DNA of 38,529 bases from Basidiobolus heterosporus B8920 (Eukaryota; Basidiobolomycota; Basidiobolomycetes; Basidiobolales; Basidiobolaceae). The DNA lies in contig JNET01034587.1 of the NCBI GenBank assembly GCA_000697455.1, forward strand, positions 1 to 38,529, written 5' to 3'. The notes under the pieces are model-generated. The model made no database searches. It was not told where the DNA came from and worked only from the letters and a program-made list of their open reading frames with translations. The position numbers were made by a program, and so were the translations under genes. Position 1 is the first letter of the stretch. Each line of letters begins with the position of its first letter. Positions 8,832 through 19,821 of this stretch are shown in pieces.

Positions 8832-11240
8832 TCAGGGATGTTTACAAAAGGTTGGTTCAACATCTCGCCCATTAATGTTGATATCTACATTATCTTCAAT
8901 GGCCGAAGGAACCGAATCCTCATTCTCAAAGTCAAGGAAGCTAGAGAAGTCCTCTTCGAACTCTTCGCCGTCTACTTCCGAGCCTTCTTCGATTAAATAA
9001 TCCGTTTCGGTTTGAATCTCGTCAAACTCGTTGGAATTTGGCTTGCTCTTGGATGGACGACGTGGGTTGTTGGAATTTTCAAGGGCGGAGTAGCTCTTCA
9101 TCTGCTTTGATTGTAATCCTAGTATTTGATTCAACTGATGCCCAACGCCAGAGAAGAAGCTCTTGCTAGTTGGATGTAAGCAGCGAGGTGCGATCCCAAT
9201 GTTCGCCACAGTATTATCGCGGGGCTTTAGGCTAGCAGCCCGAGACCGAATAAATTGCCGGAGTCTTGAAGACACTTGAGCGGGATTGAAGGCGGCGATG
9301 TGAGGGGGCAATTGGGAAGGAAAGTAATTAGGGAGATCATAGTCAAGAAAAGGCCCGAGCTTTTGCTGGAGAGAGCATGTGGCAGCCAATTGGCGAGCTC
9401 TTGGCAAGGGGATCCATGTACCAAATAAAGGGCTCTCTCGACGACGAATACGAATCCTTCCGATCTCCAAACTTAGAACTACGGCTTGTTCTTTTTCACT
9501 CTCCACGCCGCCGACACTAAGTAGCGTGGTAGCATTGACATAGCCCGAATCGTAACGGCGGAGTAATTGATAAGTGTTGTTGAAGCCATCGGCTGGACCA
9601 ACAGTAGTGACGTAAAATGGTAGAGACTCCACCATTGTTATAAATATTTGAGGTGAGATGGGGGTGATCGATGAGATCAGCATGTTAGGATTGGACTCCG
9701 GGCCACTGATGTTCCGGGTCTTGTTCTTTGTGTTTTTTGATTTAGGCTTGGCAGTCATAATGGGGCCAGGAATCTGCAGTGGATGTCTGACTTGGTCCTG
9801 AGGTGCTGTAGGCTTGACCACTGCAGATGTATCTTTCCCCAAGTCTTCATCGAGGCAAAGAAACGATGTGACCTCATCGTCTGTCTGTTGAGCTACAACG
9901 CTCGCCTTCGTAGGAAGTGTGTAGGCCAAATCACTAGAGTGCTCGACTGAGGCAGTTTTGAGCTGATCGAGAGATCTGTCGCCAAGTAAATGGGCCTCTT
10001 TGATTGGCTCCGGGTTCGTAATTAATTTATCCATAACGGAATCAACGCTGGCATTTTCATGCTCAAGACTACCCTCGTTAATACCTAGAAGCTCGTCTAA
10101 TTCAGGGATCTGTAGATTTTCAAGGCGAAGCATATCATTATAGCCATATTTGGTGTTGGGTTCGTTTTGAAAGCCTTGATTCTCCCAAAGATCGATAACG
10201 CTATCAAAGAAGGGAGACGGCTGGACTGTAGAGATGGCATCCAGAACTTCGGAACCCCTTCTTGGTGACGGCTCTGGGGTCAAAAGTGGTGACGCACTAC
10301 TGATCCCACTCTCAAAGCTGCTATGTGAAGAATCGGAATGAAATTCTTGATCTGACAGCAGGCTGGAGACCCCATTGTCAACGCTATCGGTCAACAGATC
10401 AAAATCGAGATTACCGTTCATCATGTCCTCACAGAAGTCATTCTGCATGTCACTCTGCTCAACCTCACTCTCACTATCAAAGGATTCCGCATCGGATTTG
10501 GAATCCGAATCAATGCGATCATCGATAGATCCATCGCTATCGTTGGGTGACTCTTCGCTTTCATATTCGATGGGGATGATGGTGTCAAACTCATAAGCAT
10601 CTCTGCTTTGGCCGAAGAGCTCCATACCAGTCAATATTCCATTGTCGGTGACCCAACTATCATCAAAAGTCAGCACTTCTGACTCGTCAGACTTAAGTTT
10701 CTTGACCGACTGTTCCACATAGGAAGATGGCCTTTTCTTATTCAGCGAGCTATGAACATCGTTGGATGATTGAAGTCTGTTACAGTATGACAAGTAGTAT
10801 TTAGTCTTCTCTGGATTCGTCTGATCCTCCAGCTTGGATAGAAGCAAGGGAACAGTAGATTGGAGCGCGGAGACATACTCAAAATACTGAGATATGCGTG
10901 CGGAAACTGTGCCAGATGGATTTGATCCACTGTATATACGTATTATAGTTAGCACTGGCTTTGGAGACATTGAATGAAAAGACGGTACACAGTGGCCGAC
11001 CGTTAGTTAGCGAAGAAATGCTTACCCAAGCACTGTTAGTTCATATTTCAGTATACAAGTGGCTATTTCTTGAGGGGAGCAGGGCTTGTTACCCAGCAGT
11101 ACTAACGCCTTTAAAATAGCAGCAAAAAGCTTATCCTCGGAGTGGGTATTCAACTCCCATGATACTGCGGACTTGTGAACGTTTGGAAGTTGACCGCCTT
11201 CGAAAAATTGGGGGAAACTTTCAAACGCAAGCTCGGCCAT
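8832..11240 (-). CDS. Putative transcription regulator: GDS1-type winged helix plus APSES/KilA-N-like domain
   Basis: Exons 11240-11026 and 10929-8832 encode 770 residues; the 96-base intron has donor GTAAGC, branch GCTAAC and acceptor CAG. The ATG at 11240 is the first in frame. The intron splits an N-terminal winged-helix module (KPCSPQEIATCILKYEL then GTVSARISQYF) that resembles the GDS1-type domain of fungal regulators. A long acidic Ser/Asp/Glu-rich region follows (about 100-330), a likely disordered activation segment. Near residues 504-615 is an APSES/KilA-N-like block (FYVTTVGP, YQLLRRYDSGYVNATTLL, GTWIPLPRARQLA), where the GTWIPL/ARQLA end is typical of APSES DNA-binding proteins. 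The tail is again acidic. It probably acts in the nucleus as a sequence-specific regulator; target genes are unknown. Domain names rest on motif recall, so the exact family is less certain than the general role. Confidence 0.7.
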
Positions 11241-11972
11241 TGACAAAAATAAATAGCATGCAACAAAAGAGTCTTAAACGTTAATTAATGTGCAATCCTG
11301 TTGCACTCCTCCAGTCCACTTAAAGTAAGGGTAAGTTTAGGGTGAAGCTGAAAGAGATAGAAGATATCCAAGGTAACCCTCACGCCAGCCCTCCACTATT
11401 TATGCTACAGTATTTGGTTAACGGATCTTGGTTTCGTCAAGTATCAACTCGAGCCTTAATTGGGAAAGTCAAATACAGGTGGCCGAAGATCAAAGGATTC
11501 TATTCGATCCGGACGTTGGATCATTTTATTGGTTCTTGACTATGTAATATAATTGGAGAATTCAGTGGCTTTTAGATATCCCCTCATTTACAGCAGTTAG
11601 AAATGGTAATAAATTGGGGATATATTGGGGATTGATGGATTTGGTGATATATGACTTCAATTATCGATCATTTAATCTCTACAGGTTTAGCAATCTCACT
11701 AACCTGTCTTCTATTGCTGACATGAAAACAGTCGATGTACCCAGCTGTGTCAACCAAGACTACTACCTAGAGAATAGACGCGTAATCTGAGGCTTCTGAT
11801 TCGAATGTGACCTATCCGCACCAAAATTTAGACTCCATATGCTTGTTGTATGCTCACGATAATGCCATATGATCTACCCGCAATCGTAGGATGTCTGCGC
11901 ATTGTCAGTTTTATTTTATGTATTTTTTGTATATTATAGCTTCGCTTTGTAGCTTCGACTTGAGCTTTAATG

Positions 11973-12049
11973 TAGGTCAGGTCGGGTCAGGTCGGGTTAG
12001 GTTGGGTTAGGTTGGCTGGTTGGTTGGTCGGTCGGCTAGTCGGTTGACC
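11973..12049. repeat. G/T-rich degenerate telomere-like repeat
   Basis: The plus strand is a run of GGTYRGG-type units: GTCGGGTCAG appears almost in tandem, then GGGTTAGGTTGGGTTAGG, then GGTTGGTTGGTCGGTCGG. It has almost no C outside the TCGG/TCAG units and a strong strand asymmetry in G. Several GGG and GG runs could stack into a two-layer G-quadruplex. The centre contains GGGTTAGG, the telomeric word with slips. Confidence 0.75.
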
Positions 12050-14530
12050 TAATGGGCATCACTTTCTTCACTTGAGACCCGACTGATTGGCCAACTTCAA
12101 ATATATTGAGCGGGGCATTAAATCAGCCTGCTGATTTCCCCAGATCGTAGATCCAATTTATCTTCCCTTTCTTATTGTGCTCACTACATCGATCCATTCG
12201 CGGAGGCCATTTTAAATATAGCGATGTCAAGGATATTTAGAAGGGGGAAAGCCTCCATTCTTTCTATTGGACAATGTCTGCCAATGTTGACAATATGAAT
12301 ATTCTGCCGGTTGCTGGCTATTGGCCCCATTGAATACGATCGTGGTCTATTGAGTTGTGTAAGTGTGGGTATCACTCAACAATCTTATGCAGTGTAAATT
12401 CGGGTAATACAACACCGATTTAAATGGGAAATGCGATGAGCAGTAACGAACGTGCTAGTGTGTCATACACAAGATTGCTGCGTATTCGGATTATACGGAG
12501 GGTTTCGGAGTTCGATGTCACTCGGAGGCTCTTGATCATACACCTCAACTTCAACCTCAACCTTACCAACCTTCAGTTACGATTTGACTAGTTGTGGGTT
12601 GAAAGTGATTGTGAGGCCTCACGCGAAGTCAAGCATCCAATCAAGGAAGTTTCTTTAACCGAACTCGCACGGTGTTTCTCACGAAAGTTTGCGCACATCC
12701 AAAGTTAGATTTTCTTCGGATCTTACCGCGAGCCGGATTGTCCATTTGAAACTAAAAGTTACAGTGCTGTCATCCCGGTTTGACAGGCATGGCGCTGAAA
12801 CATTCCATGTCTCGCTTACTTGCATACTTCTCCTTTACACACTGCTATTGTTGATTGCTTGTTTCAATGAGAATCGGAGATATATCACCTGATTAGAAGG
12901 TTTCAAAGTTGGATGGAGTGAAAACTACAGTGAATTTGAATCTGTCTCTTGACGCTACCTCAAATATTGCTCAAACTGTAATTAGAGCTGTCAAGGTTAT
13001 AGTGCAAAGATAGAATCATCTGGACTCTACAAGAATCACCAGACATAGTTTGTACCTTGTGAGTCATAACGTCAAGTTAGTGTTTCCTGTCATACTAAGC
13101 GGATAAAAACACATCTCAAACTGGGTTGAGTATTACAGGGTGCCTTGATTAGATAAGCACCAAGTACAAATTCCTTGTATATATAGTTGGCATGTGTAAC
13201 TCAATGTAATAAGCAGTTCTTTGGCCGCAGCTAGCTAAACAGCTAGCTAAACATATTGCCAAATCAGTACACTCGATCTACCCTATTGTAACGTTCTTCT
13301 ACACAATACATCCGACATCTTATATCGCACTGCCTGTTTGTCCACAGCGCAAGTACCCATGACATTAATTGCCTCACAACTTTGCTACGTAACAGCCGCA
13401 CTTAGGGACAATCCTGGTTAAGAATTAATTTGGTTACTTAATTTAGGGAATGAAAGACTTGAGCCGTTGACATGAGATATATTACAACCCAAAAGATTGA
13501 CGAATTGGGTTGAATCTTGAACAGCTGCAAGATAATTTATCCATAAAACAGACAATTGGCCACTGCTAGGCTCCGGAAATTCGTTCTTCATATTACCAGA
13601 TTCACAAATTTATTCAATAATTAGTGCATATCCGGCAGACAAAACTGACTTTAATTACACGCTCCAAAATTATCTCCGTGGCTTTTTTCATTCATTTCTA
13701 TAGGTGTTTGAACTAACTTGTCGCCACCTATGGTTGGGATGACCTACGTGATTCTTAAACAGATTCATTGCTGGGCTCTATATAAGCATCCAAGGTGTGT
13801 AGGGAACCAGGTCATCTCTAGACCTCGTATGTATTATTCGAATGAACATCAACAAAATAAACACAACACACTAGGACTAACCCTAACTCTCTCGATGTAT
13901 GTATTACAAAGCCATCTTAGCGCACAGACTTGCTCATGTGACTCTCTGCCAATTTATTGTTCAATCCACCCGATTTCAAGCTTATCACACACCTTTATTT
14001 ATTTAGGTGCCTTAGACATTGTTATAATCGTAGCCAGTGTAGAGATTTGGAATTGCTAAAGACGGAGTTGTGGATATTACGGAGGTACCTTTATCAATAA
14101 CATGGTATTGACATGGTGCAGCCAATGGGGATTTAGAGCTTCCCCACATTCTAATCTATATTGCTATCTTGGGTCCATCATAAACATTACTAGCTGTGGA
14201 TTTTTCTGCACAATCTGGCCAATTAAACACACTTTGAATATTTGGCTCTTTCACGATTAACTTTATTCGGAATTGTTTAATCAGTTATTCAAGCAGATCA
14301 ACACCCAATGGATTCTTGTTATTTTGGCATAGATGTTAACCTAACCCTATACCATCGGCGATTGTGCTCGACACCTGATTGTTGAATGGGTTTCACTGCA
14401 TTTTATATTCTATGTATACATTGATGAGTCGCCCTTTCTCTAACCAATTTAGTCTAGCGGGTAAGCTGGTATCAATGATGCATCCCAACTTTTAGTGATT
14501 TGATTTATTCTTGGATACAACTTACATGCT

Positions 14531-14640
14531 ACCTGCTCTTCGTACTCTCTGTATCATTTTACCTGCTCTTCGTATTCTCTGAATCATGTTACCTGCTCTT
14601 CGTACTCTCTGAATCATGTTACCAACACTTCGTGTTGTGG
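14531..14640. repeat. 30-bp tandem repeat, three full copies plus a diverged one
   Basis: Units start at 14531, 14561 and 14591, each beginning ACCTGCTCTTCGTA(C/T)TCTCT. A fourth, diverged unit starts at 14621. The period of 30 is a multiple of three. On the minus strand an ATG-started 66-codon ORF (14722-14522) reads through it as a 10-residue cationic repeat (GNMIQRVRRA-like). Whether this is coding is open. Confidence 0.85.
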
Positions 14641-14951
14641 CCAACGCCGATACGATCGATGCATTAGCCATCGTCCATTTTACCTCTTGAAACTTCACCA
14701 CTCCTAAATTGGATGGTCCCATTTAAAGCCCGACAGTCACTGATCGTTTTACATTGCCTGTCTGCTCCTACATTACTACATCCATTTCTCTCTCTCGTTT
14801 TCTAAGAACCAGGCCTCAGCACCTATCCTATTATCGTGAGCAGCCTTGAGCGAGTAATTTCTTTGCCTGCTACACCAGGATAGCAATAAATTTTACGTAG
14901 CTTTGTAAAATACTTCACTCAGCGAACTGTTTCACGTACTTCTCAAAGTCC

Positions 14952-17900
14952 ATGTTAAAAACTCCCCCTTCTATACATTCTGCTAAAGAGTGTAACCCTT
15001 CAGTAAATATGCCATACCTCAAGTTCAATAAAAATAATGTGGACAGCTATATTACCGAAACGAAAAGTCCCGGACTTGCGGTTTCTGAACTAATTGAAGT
15101 GAAAGATTGGTCTAAAACTTCTTTAGGCTCAAAAGAAAATTGGTCTGAGCACTTGAAGTGGATTCTCAACCTAATCCTTCATTCCCCTTTCCCAATGGCG
15201 GTATATTACGGAGAGGACCATCTGCTTTTGTATAACCAGGCCTGGTTACCAGTACTTGGGGGTAAACACCCTGAAGGTAACATTACTGTTTTTGGATTCC
15301 AACTTGACTTATTAATAACATTATTTACTAAAGCTTTAGGTGAACCCGGCCACAAAGTATGGCCTGAAATATGGCAACTTGTTGAGCCAATGATAGCGAA
15401 AACTTATCGAACTGGCGAGACCACATATGTAGACAATTATCTTTTAATGCTTCAACGTGGTGGTTATGAAGAAGAGACTTGGTTCCGCTTTTCGCTTTCA
15501 CCCATTTTCAACTCAGATGGAAAAATCGAAGGCGTACTGAATACCACGTATGAGCAAACTCAACAATTTATTGGGCAAAGACAGCTAGCTGCGTTGAATG
15601 AAGTTGGTAAGCTTACTCGTGGAGCTCAAACTCACTTGGAAGCTTGTGATTTGGTTATCTCTGCACTCAAGAAAAACAACACAGATGTTCCTTGGTCAAT
15701 GATATATTATCCTCATCAATTCAACAATGTAAACACACTAAAGCTCGTCTCGAGTAGTTTCAGTGAAGACACTGGATGCAGTGCACCCAACCCCTGTATC
15801 TCTATAGATTTGGTAAGCGAGATCGATTGCTTAAATCTATGCCCGAGCTACTGGCCTGTTACTCAGGTTGCTACCTCCAGAGAAGCTGAGCTTACTAGAC
15901 TCCCAGACAAGACAAGGGCAGTGTTTCTTCCACTCTTTATTTCCCGAGCTTCAAAGGAACATTTAGTACCAGTGATGGTATGTGGGCTTAACCCCTCAAG
16001 GCTTTTCGATGATAACTATCAAGATTTCTTATCGCATCTTGCTGCATATGTCACTGTAGCAATAAACTCGGGAATTACATGTGAAGAAGAAAAAAAACAA
16101 CTTGAAAATCTAGCCGAGCTAAACCGTTCGAAGACGGCATTTTTTCAAAATGTATCTCATGAGCTTCGAACACCCTTAACATTGATTCTTAGTCCGATGG
16201 CGCAAATATTACTTGATCAAGCGCTTCCCTTCAAGATAAGGAAGAGCCTGTTGATGATTCAGAGGAATGCCAGACGTCTACTCAAATTGGTGAATACCCT
16301 TCTTGAGTTCGGGAAGATCGAGGCGGGAAAGAGCACTGCTATCTTCCAGAAAACCCCCGTTTCACGGTTTACTCGAGAATTGCTTGCATCTTTTGATTCG
16401 ACAGCAGAAACTTTGGGAGTGAGATTCTTAAGTGAGATTCCAGAGATCCTCACTGGACACCCGGTCTATCTTGATCGAGATATGTGGGAGAAAATTCTCT
16501 TCAATTTAGTGTCAAACGCCTTCAAATTTACCAAAAATGGCTCCGTGACGGTTAGACTACAACCAGATGTCCTTGAGATGGCTGACTCCCAAGTGGTAGA
16601 AGCTATTCATTTATCGGTAGCAGACACTGGAGTGGGAATTTCAAAAGAAGACATGAAACACTTATTCAATCGCTTTTATTGTGTAAGAAGTTCTGAGGCT
16701 CGCTCATACGAAGGCACAGGGATAGGGCTTGCCCTTGTCAAAGAGTTGGTCACCTTTCATACCGGAGTTGTAACTGTGAAGTCGCAAGAGTCGGTTGGAA
16801 CAACATTCGATGTGTTTATTCCGACCGGAAAAGCACACATTTCGCCGAAATTTATATTGGAAGACACTGATACATCCCACAGAGTTGATATCCAAAAAAC
16901 TGCAACACTTTTTATAGATGAAATGCAGCAATGGACCTCCACAAATCTGATGCCATTATACCAAGACAACTCAGATGAAAAACAATGCATCTCTCCTACC
17001 GTAAGCACCACTTCAAATACATCCATGTCTAATTCACAAAAGCCGTGTGTTCTTTTGGTGGATGATAACTGTGATATGCAAAGATATATACACTCTCTGC
17101 TTGAAGTTGAATTTGAAGTCCTGTTGACATCGAATGGTCTTGAAGCTTTGGAGCTGATGAAATCTCGCACACCGGATCTAGTTCTCACAGGCAAGTATTG
17201 CTCAGCTTATTTCATGATTTCGAAATACTTCTAACCATCGAATTCATAGATATGATGATGCCTCATTTAGATGGCTTGGGGTTGCTAAAAGCTCTAAGGG
17301 AAGACCACAGAACATCTACCATCCCTATTATCTTTTTGTCAGCTCGAGCAGGAGCTGAAGCCTCCATAGAGGGTGTAGAGGCTGGTGCCGACGACTATCT
17401 GGTGAAGCCATTTTCGACTCAAGAGCTACTTGCTCGTGTACGCACCAATATCAAATTGAGTAAACTACGACACGAGCTCCTAGAGCAGCAAAAGATGCAA
17501 ACAGAGTCCAAGCAAATGGTACTCAATATATCAGGGAAAATCCGGGCTAGATTTGGTCTTGAAAGTATCCTAAAAGAAACAGTCGATGAGGTCAGAGCAG
17601 CCTTGGACGCTGACGGATTACTGATTTGTCGTAATGTCAACCAACAACGGGAATTCACTGTCCTAGCAGAGTCATGTTGCTCCAACTCCGTATTCCGCTC
17701 ATTCGTAAATCAAACCTTTGGTTATCGCCCAAGCCAAGTAATTAATGAATATAGTACGGTCGATCCAGCGGAACTGTTTCCTCCTGATTTCAGTCAAGAT
17801 CATTGCTTTTGGGGGGTTCCGATTGTACTGGATGATGAACAGTGGGGCTGGATTATAGCGCGCCAGAGATCTGGTCTTATCTGGAGTAAGCTACAGTGCT

Positions 17901-19821
17901 CTCTGATTGAACAGATAGCGACACAAGTTGGTCTGGCCTTATCTCATGATAAATTGGTAAGCGAAAAAATCGATCAAGAAATTCAGATTGAGGCGGTGAA
18001 TGCTGCCAACAGAGCAAAGAATGTTATTCTAGCGAACACCTCGCATGGTATGTTTATATCTATTTCACAATATGAATGTGTATTTATTGCTCACTTCTAG
18101 AAATTCGCACGCCACTAAATGCGATTATCGGCTTGGTGAGTGCTTTCGAGGATACGCAGTTAACCCTGGAGCAAAGAGAAATGCTGAAAATCATGCTGAC
18201 TGCTAGCGATGTGCTACTGAGGGTGGTCAATGATATTCTTGATATGGCCAAATTGGAGGCTGGCAAAATCAAACTTAAGCCTATGGATTTCAATCTTCCT
18301 GACTTACTGCAATCCACTATGGATGTTTTCTCTGAGCAAAGGGAAGAAAAGAACCTGAACCTGACATGCAGTTACAGCCCACATGTTCCAGAACTTGTCA
18401 TTGGAGATTCGGCTCGCGTCCAACAAGTATTAATGAACCTCTTAAGCAACGCATTTAAATTCACGGATCAAGGAGAAATTTCGATCAATGTAGATGTCGT
18501 CAAGCCCCGGAAAGAATCCCATCCTTCAGACACCAAAAAAGTGGTTCTCCGGTTTCGAGTTACGGACACTGGCATTGGTATTCCCAAAGAAGCAATCAAC
18601 ACACATCTTTTTCGCTCCTTCCATCAAATTGATGGTTCGATGACACGCAAATATGAAGGTATAGGGCTCGGATTAGCCATTTGCAAAGAGCTAGTTGAGA
18701 TTGGAGACGGAGACATTGGAGTTGACTCCACTCCTGGAAAAGGCTCATCTTTCTGGTTCACCTGGCATTTCACTACACCGGACACTAATCTGGTGATAGA
18801 GAGCCAATATCTTGATGTAATTCACACGCAGAAATGCCTGACCATATGTTCAGGCGATGCTGAGGATAATTCTATTGCTATGCTAATTCAAGATTTAGTC
18901 AGATCTCATACACACGCCAAAACGTATAGCGAAGGCCTCAATTTCTTAAAGCAAACTCAATCGTCACCGGATCCCTTTCAGTGTGTGTTTCTCAGCGTAT
19001 TGGGGAATGAATCCGTCAACTCTCTCTCGGACAATGTATCCAAATTTAAAGCGCTGGATCCCGCATTACACGTTATGGTCATCTTTCCATTATCATCCCT
19101 TCATTTAGCGCAATCGGCCGTTAGCCATTTCGATGATACTGTCGTGGGGATGTCAATGCCAGTGACCAAGTTCAAGCTAACATGTGCTTTACTCAGCCTT
19201 TATCAAATGAAACTAGGCCTCGAGTTAGAGCAAAGAAAATGTGGAGAACCACCGATCTATACCGAGCTCCCAACATCTACCACTCTACCTGATTCAGATC
19301 TATCTGTACGTGTTTCCTCAGCCAAGAAACCCTCTCACAAATCATCATCAATATCTAAGGGGACCCGAAAGATATCACGCAACTCCAAGAAAGAAGAATG
19401 CAAAATAGGTTCTAATGATACTATCACCCACATTAACGAAGCCTACATGATACTAGTAGTAGAGGATAATCCAGTCAACATGGAAGTGGTTCATAGACAG
19501 TTGAAACGCTTGGGCTACCGATCAGTAGGTGCCAAAAATGGTGCAGAGGCAGTTGACATCTTAAAAAAGGCACCTGAAGACACGTTCTCATTAGTTCTGA
19601 TGGACTGTGCCATGCCTGTTAAAGATGGATTCGAGGCTACCAGAGATGTCAGACAATTCTTGCGAGCCCCCATCCGAGATATCCCAATAGTTGCATTAAG
19701 TGCCAGTTGTATTGAAAGTACGCAAAAGGAATGCATCGTATCAGGAATGAATGATTTCCTAGCCAAGCCAGTAAAACTTGGAGAACTAAATCAGATGCTT
19801 CAGAAATGGTTAGCAAAGTGA
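14952..19821 (+). CDS. Dual hybrid histidine kinase (HK-REC-HK-pseudoREC-REC)
   Basis: Exons 14952-15276, 15334-17190, 17250-18047 and 18101-19821 encode 1566 residues. Intron 1 (57 bases) is stop-free and in frame, recognised because removal restores [17 protein letters not shown]. Intron 2 is GC-AG. Intron 3 is GT-AG. Order: PAS-like sensor (about 40-250), GAF-like region, HisKA with His384 ([10 protein letters not shown]), HATPase (N box [27 protein letters not shown]), receiver with Asp728 ([13 protein letters not shown]), GAF (about 820-960), second HisKA with His993 (NTSHEIRTPL), second HATPase ([21 protein letters not shown]), a receiver-like segment lacking the Asp (about 1240-1355), and a terminal receiver with Asp1495 ([19 protein letters not shown]). 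It has no membrane segments, so it is a cytosolic sensor that should feed an HPt protein such as Ypd1. The signal is unknown. Confidence 0.9.
15277..15333 (+). other. Stop-free 57-nt intron in the kinase sensor domain
   Basis: Donor GTAACA, branch-like TTAATAAC, acceptor AAAG. The length of 57 is a multiple of three with no stop, so retention would insert 19 residues (NITVFGF... in content) in the PAS-like domain. Removal joins HPE to ALGEPG, the motif expected in this family. Confidence 0.8.
17191..17249 (+). other. GC-AG intron splitting the phospho-acceptor Asp codon
   Basis: The donor is GCAAGT after ACAG and the acceptor TTCATAG, 59 bases. Joining gives G+AT, the codon of Asp728 in LVLTDMMMP. 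No GT donor nearby restores this motif. Retention meets a stop at 17232-17234. Confidence 0.85.

Larger units (their letters stand above)
11241..14951. other. Long gene-poor region
   Basis: In 3.7 kb no ORF over 113 residues occurs and none carries a motif I recognise. I see no tRNA or rRNA signature. The stretch contains a G/T-rich degenerate repeat (11973-12049), telomere-like words at 13877-13887 and 14338-14349, a short direct repeat CAGCTAGCTAAA (about 13229-13252), a 30-bp tandem repeat (14531-14640) and the kinase promoter at its right end. It may hide decayed mobile DNA or an unrecognised gene of small exons. Confidence 0.5.

Noticed and set aside
11760-11830. Possible tRNA B-box-like GATTCGAATGTG
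   Set aside because: No A box at the right distance and no cloverleaf stems; not a tRNA.
13718-14059. 113-codon plus-strand ORF in the gene-poor region
   Set aside because: No recognisable domain, irregular composition, and a telomere-like word inside it; most likely chance.
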